NCBI GenBank assembly: GCA_903881085.1
Contig: CAIRSA010000336.1
Span: 62,001 to 126,000, forward strand
From: an uncultured Acidobacteriia bacterium
Lineage (GTDB): Bacteria; Acidobacteriota; Terriglobia; Bryobacterales; Bryobacteraceae
Length of the DNA stretch: 64,000 nt
Reading direction: 5' to 3'
The notes under the pieces are model-generated. The model was given only the letters and a program-made list of their open reading frames with translations, did not search any database and was not told where the DNA came from. A program made the translations under genes and the position numbers. Below, one piece after another: positions 59,256 through 64,000 of this stretch (positions within the stretch are counted from its first letter, which is position 1; the number at the start of each line of letters is the position of its first letter).

Positions 59256-59969
59256 CTACATGGCCGTCCAGCCGCCATCTACCGGTATGGCCGCACCTGT
59301 GATGTACGACGCGGCGTCGGAGGCCAGGAACAATGCGGCGGCGGCAACCTCGTGCGGTTGTCCCGTGCGTCCAAGAAACGTCTTCGAAATCTGGCGCTGG
59401 TGCAGTTCGTCGCCCGCTTTCGGCGAGATACGGGTGGTGATGGCGCCGGGGCAAATCGCATTAACCCGGATGTTTTGCAGGCCGTAATCGTAAGCGGCGC
59501 TGCGCGTGAATCCGACAATCGCGTGCTTGATGCTGGTGTATGCCGCGGAATTGCGGCCACCAACAAGTCCCTGAACGGATGCGATGTTGATGATGGATCC
59601 GCCCGCCTGGCGTTGCATGTATGGCAGCACCGCGGCCGTGTAGCGCTGCGTCCCAAGCAAAGAAACCTGGAAGCACCGTTCCCACTCTTCGTCTGCTGCT
59701 TCCAGCGCTGCATGCCCAGGCCCTAGCCATGCAGCATTGTTGCAGAGCACGTCAATCCGGCCGCTGATCGTGGCCGCTGCCTCAACTACAGCTGCAATAT
59801 CACGAGCCGATCCTGCATCTGCACGCACGAATTGGATTCCCGGTGCGTCATCCATTTCGATATCCGCCACCACTACATGTGCACCGGCCTTGGCAAATGT
59901 TTCGGCGATGGCTCGTCCGATTCCATGGACTCCGCCTGTGACGATTGCGACTTTCCCTGAGAGTGTCAT
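59256..59969 (-). CDS. Short-chain dehydrogenase/reductase (SDR)
   Basis: 237 residues of classical SDR. Cofactor motif TGGVHGIGRAIAETFAKAGAHV with Asp at VADIE, pointing to NAD. Then LCNNAAWLG, the catalytic Ser in NIASVQG, Tyr and Lys in YTSIKHA, and the closing SDAASYITGAAIPVDGGW. It oxidises a secondary alcohol, probably a sugar or deoxy-sugar acid in this locus. The stop is one base from the enolase-type gene, and its ATG overlaps the stop of the upstream lactonase gene (ATGA). Confidence 0.9.
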   Translation of the reverse strand: MTLSGKVAIVTGGVHGIGRAIAETFAKAGAHVVVADIEMDDAPGIQFVRADAGSARDIAAVVEAAATISGRIDVLCNNAAWLGPGHAALEAADEEWERCFQVSLLGTQRYTAAVLPYMQRQAGGSIINIASVQGLVGGRNSAAYTSIKHAIVGFTRSAAYDYGLQNIRVNAICPGAITTRISPKAGDELHQRQISKTFLGRTGQPHEVAAAALFLASDAASYITGAAIPVDGGWTAM

Positions 59970-60820
59970 CGTTGATTAGCCAGCAGCTTTCCCGCGCGTC
60001 CCACTTTCGCGCGTGTGATGGTAGTGCGGCCCAGATTGGCAGCGTAGAGATATCCTTCGTGAAAGGCGATGTTAGTCGGACGGCTGAGCAGTATCGCCCA
60101 ACGGTCCCAGGCAAAGAGGTTCACGCTGCCGTTTGGCGCGATGCGGTGAATGTCATCAGACGCATAGCAGGAAGCAAACAGTTCACCGTCCGCATCGAGC
60201 GCCAACCCATCCGGCATGCGCCCCACAGCCTGTGCAAACAGTTCCGCTTTGCCGCTGCTGGTGTCAATCCGCAAGACCCGGTCGTAATCGCTTTCCACCA
60301 TGAATAGCGTACGCGCATCCTCACTCAGCGCCAGTCCATTGGCGAAACCGAATGGACCAGCGAGGATCTCTCCATGGCCGTGGGCGTCGAAACGCAGCAG
60401 ATAGCCATTGCCACGCTGCCACTGGCCGGAGTCGGTTACATAATAGTTTCCCGCCTGGTCAAAGACGCCATAATTGGGACAGATCATCGGATTGCCTTTT
60501 GCCCCGCGCGCGAAGACCCTCCAGTCGCCGGATCGCGCAACACTTACGACTCCGTGCTTGGGATTGCAGACGAACAACTCGCTATCGTCGGGGGACCAGG
60601 CGACTCCGCCGCAGAAACCGCCTAAGTCAGCGGTCTGCCGCACCTCGCCACGCGGTGTGATTGAATAAATTTGCCCGGCCTCTCCACCCGCCCATATGCT
60701 CCCCGCGCGATCGAATGCCAGACACTCCGGATGGTCGAGACCATTTGCAAAGATCTCAAACTGCGCACGGGGGACTTCCGGTTCGGTCATTTGTTTATCA
60801 TCGCCTTTCGGTTTCGCCAT
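59966..60820 (-). CDS. SMP-30/gluconolactonase/LRE family lactonase
   Basis: 284 residues (ATG at 60790 is an alternative start). Six-bladed propeller pattern: HPECLAFDRAGSIWAGGEAG, the metal Glu near the N-terminus, CPNYGVFDQAGNYYVTDSG, GPFGFANGLALSEDARTLFM (Asn ligand), and GRMPDGLALDADGELFASCY (Asp ligand). The family hydrolyses sugar lactones such as gluconolactone. No signal peptide. Coupled with the SDR, it would open the lactone formed by sugar oxidation, and the resulting acid would be dehydrated by the enolase-type enzyme. Confidence 0.9.
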   Translation of the reverse strand: MAKPKGDDKQMTEPEVPRAQFEIFANGLDHPECLAFDRAGSIWAGGEAGQIYSITPRGEVRQTADLGGFCGGVAWSPDDSELFVCNPKHGVVSVARSGDWRVFARGAKGNPMICPNYGVFDQAGNYYVTDSGQWQRGNGYLLRFDAHGHGEILAGPFGFANGLALSEDARTLFMVESDYDRVLRIDTSSGKAELFAQAVGRMPDGLALDADGELFASCYASDDIHRIAPNGSVNLFAWDRWAILLSRPTNIAFHEGYLYAANLGRTTITRAKVGRAGKLLANQR

Positions 60821-61112
60821 TTTTCAGGACTGATTCGTGAGTTACATGACCTTCCAGCATGGACGTCGCACTTGTCTCGACCACGCCGGGCATGAGGTCG
60901 CAGTTTGCGCGGCGGTTCTTTGTATGATACGCCGCTTGGGAGGCGCTGTGGGCTTAGATGACCCCAAGAGGTGGGAGACTGCGCAGGGCGTAGGGTCAAA
61001 ATGCCCGAATGCACTGATGGGCCATGTTTGATTTATGATGCCGTATGGGCCAATCGCGCTGTCAGCGGCAATAATAAGTCGAAACGATGTCGATACTCCT
61101 GGACCCATTCCT

Positions 61113-61854
61113 GTTTTGCGAAAGTGACGCTACCGCGTGTGGAAACTGGAGCGCATCGATTGAGCACCACCAGCAAGACGGGCGACGATTCGTTCCCGCT
61201 GATCGAAATCGGGCAGTACACCGTCACAGTGGAATCGCCCGGCTTCAAAACCAAGATCAAAACCGGAATCCGCGTCGACTTTACGCTACCGGTGGGCCAG
61301 GTGATGGACAAACCGAGCATCTCGGAATTGCCGATGAACGGCCGCAACCTGGCGTGATTGGCGGTGCTCACGCCAGGCGTTTTCTTTGGCAGCCGGCAGG
61401 GATCCGGTTTCAGTGGCGGGGACGGCGGCTTCGCCGGCGGTAAGATCATCGCGCTGGTAGGCAACGGCCAGCGGGAATTGAACCAGCAGGTGACCATTGA
61501 CGGGGTCATCGCCACCGGCTCCCAGGTGAATGCCGCAAACCTCGCCCTATCGATCGATTCCGTGCAAGAGTTGAAAGTGCAGACCGGTTCGCACTCCGAC
61601 GAATATGGCCAGAACAACGGCGCCATCGTGCAGATCGCCATGAAGACCGGCACAAATCAGTTTCACGGCACGTTGTTCGAACTGCTGCGCAACAACAAGA
61701 CGGCGGCCAAGGACTACGTCCTCAATTTCCAGATTCCTACAACTCTTACGCCTCCAATAGTTCCGTCATGCCGGACGGCTCGCGCGTGGGCGAGATCCTC
61801 GCGCTGTTGCAGCCGACGCGCAGCCACTTGTTTGGGATAAAGTTGTATTTTTGA
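61113..61854 (+). pseudogene. Oar-like TonB-dependent transporter pseudogene
   Basis: Plus-strand remnants in order: end of the carboxypeptidase-regulatory domain (FPLIEIGQYTVTVESPGF), a shortened linker, ISELPMNGRNLA, an in-frame TGA (61355-61357), then LAVLTPGVFFGSRQG, QQVTIDGVIATGSQVNAANL and TGTNQFHGTLFELLRNNKT. At about 61740 it jumps, in another frame, to the C-terminal end (SVMPDGSRVGEILALLQPTR, then HLFGIKLYF and a stop at 61852). So about 2 kb of barrel is deleted and the reading frame is broken. The 292 nt upstream (60821-61112) hold two TATGAT-like boxes and no convincing gene. Confidence 0.82.
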
Positions 61855-61865
61855 AGTGGAGGCTT

Positions 61866-63101
61866 ATGAATCGGAGACGCTTTCTCGGCTCGGTGCTGGC
61901 GGGTACTGCAGCCGGCGGTTTTGGGATCGCGCCTGCCGTGGCCGCGATCCCCAGGATGAAGATCCGGCGCATCCGCTACTATCAGCCAAAGCGCTTCAAT
62001 CCGACGATTAACCAGAGCACGCGCGTGGTGGTGGTGGATACCGACGCCGGCATTACGGGCATCGGCGAGGGCGGCTCGAAGGACATGATGGAGCAATGCG
62101 CCAGCATGCTCATCGGTGAAGATCCGTCGCGCATTGACCACCTCTGGCAGGCGATGTACCGTGGCTGGTTCTATCCGCCGGGGCGTGAGAAACTGCACGC
62201 GCTGGGCGGACTGGACATTGCGCTGTGGGACATCAAAGGCAAAGCGCTCGGAGTGCCAGTGTACCAATTGCTCGGCGGGCTTTCGCGCGAGCACATCGAA
62301 TGCTACTCGGGCGGCGTGACGACGCAGGGCAGCATCAAGGAGCGCGCGCAGGCGGTGATGGAAGCCGGCTTCCGGGCGTTCCGGACTGCGGTGGATTCGC
62401 CGTGGAGCGCGCAGCCGGGCGGACCGCCGAGCGGCGTCTTCCGGCCACATCAGGTGATCGACGAGGAATTGGAAAAGTGCAGGCAGATCAGGGAGGGCGT
62501 AGGGCGGAATGGCGATTGGCTAAACGACGTCCACACGCGGCTCGACCTGGCCGACGCAATCCGCCTCTGCACGCTGCTCGAACCGCTGGCGCCGTACGAG
62601 ATCGAAGACCCGCTGCGTTCAGAGAACAAAGCCGCGCTCAAGGATCTGCGGTCGCACGTCAAGGTTCCGCTGGCGGTGGGGGAGCAGTTCGGCGACCGCT
62701 GGGACACCAATGAACTGATCGAGCAGCGCGTGATCGATTACACGCGCGTGACGCTGCCGAACACCGGCGGCATCACGGAATTCATGAAGATCGCGACGCT
62801 GTGCGAAACACACTACGTCGGCATGATCCCGCATGCCTGCGGCCCTATCGCGCTTGCCGCACTTACGCACACACTAGGAGCGTTCCCAGGACCGGTGCTG
62901 ATGGAATGCGGGCGTGATCCGTCGGTCCCCTATCTGAAACAGGGGGCGGATTTCCGCAAGGGTAAGTTGTGGCCGAGGGAGTCGCCGGGGATCGGCGTGG
63001 AGTTCGACCCGGCTGGCTGCGACCTGCTAAGCGACATCACGGAGCGCTCGACGCCCATTCCACTTTTTCGGAGGCCCGATGGCTCGATTACAAATTGGTA
63101 G
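61866..63101 (+). CDS. Tat-exported acid-sugar dehydratase-like enolase-superfamily protein (galactonate/mannonate dehydratase group)
   Basis: 411 residues from the ATG at 61866, with GTGGAGG upstream. The leader MNRRRFLGSVLAGTAAGGF is a Tat signal. LGGLDIALWDIKGKALGVPVY is the superfamily barrel start. Metal and acid-base residues appear as NDVHTRLD (D-x-H), EIEDPL (Glu), AVGEQFGDRWDT (Glu) and GMIPHACGPIALAAL (the base His). The D-x-H plus late His arrangement is that of D-galactonate and D-mannonate dehydratases. Export is unusual for this superfamily. It overlaps the esterase gene downstream by 23 nt and follows the transporter pseudogene. Confidence 0.87.
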   Translation: MNRRRFLGSVLAGTAAGGFGIAPAVAAIPRMKIRRIRYYQPKRFNPTINQSTRVVVVDTDAGITGIGEGGSKDMMEQCASMLIGEDPSRIDHLWQAMYRGWFYPPGREKLHALGGLDIALWDIKGKALGVPVYQLLGGLSREHIECYSGGVTTQGSIKERAQAVMEAGFRAFRTAVDSPWSAQPGGPPSGVFRPHQVIDEELEKCRQIREGVGRNGDWLNDVHTRLDLADAIRLCTLLEPLAPYEIEDPLRSENKAALKDLRSHVKVPLAVGEQFGDRWDTNELIEQRVIDYTRVTLPNTGGITEFMKIATLCETHYVGMIPHACGPIALAALTHTLGAFPGPVLMECGRDPSVPYLKQGADFRKGKLWPRESPGIGVEFDPAGCDLLSDITERSTPIPLFRRPDGSITNW

Positions 63102-64000
63102 TTGCTGCTGGCTGTCGATCACGCTAGCTTCCGCGGCCGCTGTTCCGGCCGCAATTTTCCAGGACCACATGGTGCTGCAGCGCGACAAGCCGGTCCCCGT
63201 GTGGGGAACCGCGCTGCCGGGCGAGCGGGTGACGGTACGCTTCGCGGGCCGCACGCAGACGGCGGTCAGCGACGCGCAGGGCAAGTGGATGGTGCGTCTC
63301 TCCGCCATGCGCGCCAACGCGAAACCCGCGGATCTCAAGGTCAACGATGTCACTGTTAAAGATGTGCTGGTAGGTGAAGTATGGCTCGCCGCCGGCCAAT
63401 CGAATATGGAGATGGGGATCGGCGTCTGCAACGTGCCGGATGACATTGCGCGCGCCGAGTTCCCGGGCATCCGGCTGTTCACGGTGCCGCGCGACATCGC
63501 CGACCGGCCGCGCGAGAGCTTTGCCGCCGACGTCGCATGGAAACGATGTTCGCCGGAATCGTTGGTGGAAGGGGGCTGGGGCGGTTTCAGCGCCGCGGGT
63601 TACTTCTTTGGCCGCATGCTTCATGATCGGCTCAAGATCCCGATTGGCATTATCAATATGAATTGGGGTGGAACGGCGGCCGAACCGTGGACCAGCGTGG
63701 AAGCGTTGCAGGCAGTGCCGGTGCTGCGGCCAGCGCTGGAAAAGTCCCTCGCCCGCTTGCAGAGCGCGAGAGAGAACGCCTCGGCGAATGCGGCCGCGCG
63801 CCAGGCGTGGTGGAGCGCCAAGGACCCAGGGGCCGCCCAATGGGCCGATCCTTCCTTCGATGACACCGCTTGGCAGCCCGTGACGCTGCCGGCCGAATTC
63901 AATCAGATGGGGCTGGGGAAGTTCGATGGCATCGTCTGGTTCCGCCGCAGTTTTGAGTTGCCGTCCGGTTGGGCAGGCAAGGACCTGGAACTGAGCCTGG
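63079..64000 (+). CDS. Sialate O-acetylesterase-like protein (5' part, runs off the window)
   Basis: 307 codons to the window edge. GGAGG lies 4 nt before the ATG at 63079, inside the end of the preceding gene. Signal peptide: ITLASAAAVPAA. AIFQDHMVLQRDKPVPVWGT and an N-terminal beta domain (to about 95) precede the SGNH-type hydrolase: nucleophile Ser in WLAAGQSNMEM, then FSAAGYFFGRMLHD and INMNWGGTAAEPWTS. A jelly-roll insert starts near residue 255 (FDDTAWQPVTLPAEF). The family removes acetyl esters from sialic acids or plant glycans. It is probably exported with the neighbouring dehydratase. Confidence 0.88.
   Translation, partial: MARLQIGSCCWLSITLASAAAVPAAIFQDHMVLQRDKPVPVWGTALPGERVTVRFAGRTQTAVSDAQGKWMVRLSAMRANAKPADLKVNDVTVKDVLVGEVWLAAGQSNMEMGIGVCNVPDDIARAEFPGIRLFTVPRDIADRPRESFAADVAWKRCSPESLVEGGWGGFSAAGYFFGRMLHDRLKIPIGIINMNWGGTAAEPWTSVEALQAVPVLRPALEKSLARLQSARENASANAAARQAWWSAKDPGAAQWADPSFDDTAWQPVTLPAEFNQMGLGKFDGIVWFRRSFELPSGWAGKDLELSL

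Noticed and set aside
60837-61031. 64-codon frame upstream of the transporter pseudogene
   Set aside because: No Shine-Dalgarno sequence and no recognisable motif; the stretch more likely holds the old promoter of the pseudogene.
1-64000. tRNA, rRNA, CRISPR arrays, intact insertion sequences, prophage genes, replication origins
   Set aside because: Looked for on both strands and not seen; no tRNA-like cloverleaf, repeat-spacer array, transposase motif or DnaA-box cluster was evident by eye.

Overview
The window looks like a chromosome segment of an Acidobacteriota bacterium, most plausibly of the Bryobacterales / 'Candidatus Solibacter' type. The evidence is family content, not a marker gene: Oar-like TonB-dependent transporters with a carboxypeptidase-regulatory N-terminus, a DUF1549/DUF1553 cytochrome followed by DUF1501, several Tat-exported Gfo/Idh/MocA proteins, DUF6152, tandem DUF6644-like membrane proteins, and a Pkn-type kinase remnant. 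No rRNA, tRNA, CRISPR array, intact transposase or prophage gene was seen. The base composition is moderately GC-rich, and most genes sit in tight operons with ATGA or TGATG overlaps.

Layout. 1-1340: 5' part of an OmcA/MtrC-like multiheme cytochrome. 1459-7011 (minus): a glycan-type operon (glycosyltransferase-methyltransferase fusion, MDR sugar dehydrogenase, TIM-barrel sugar isomerase, NAD-epimerase) ending in a stray nuoB and then pgeF. 7061-13117: Tat-exported Gfo/Idh oxidoreductases, a beta-helix protein and an amidase. 13200-21371: a cytochrome c'-like lipoprotein divergent from two paralogous four-helix membrane proteins, two secreted paralogs of unknown function, DUF6152, an exported YqgE, and the DUF1549/1553-DUF1501 pair. 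21372-22590: a decayed island with a kinase pseudogene, an ORF remnant and a G-quadruplex motif. 22591-25613: alpha-carbonic anhydrase, small hypotheticals and a lone Flp pilin.

25617-29029 (minus): aldo/keto reductase, a small secreted protein, a diheme peroxidase and an orphan sugar-binding lipoprotein. 29091-37643 (plus): exported gamma-glutamyltransferase-like protein, esterase, three PIG-L deacetylase domains in two proteins, then a gluconate-2-dehydrogenase-subunit-3/GMC pair and a mutarotase-like protein, converging on a DUF1080 3-keto-glycoside hydrolase. This suggests periplasmic deacylation and C3 oxidation of glycosides. 38891-43508: a complete succinate dehydrogenase-fumarase operon in the order B-C-D-A-fumA-fumB.

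43813-60820: a large catabolic locus with a creatininase, two amidohydrolases, an AraD1/FAH protein, two divergent gamma-glutamyltransferase relatives, DUF3830, an 827-residue orphan, a sodium:solute symporter, a TonB-dependent transporter, an enolase-superfamily enzyme, an SDR and an SMP-30 lactonase. It holds transport plus most steps of a non-phosphorylative acid-sugar (or amide-conjugate) pathway. 61113-61854 is a transporter pseudogene with a nonsense codon and a large internal deletion. 61866-64000: a Tat-exported acid-sugar dehydratase and the start of a sialate O-acetylesterase.

Two divergent intergenic regions share an AT-core that reads as a -10 box on both strands, and several genes have a -10-like hexamer only 6-9 nt before the start codon, which suggests leaderless mRNAs.
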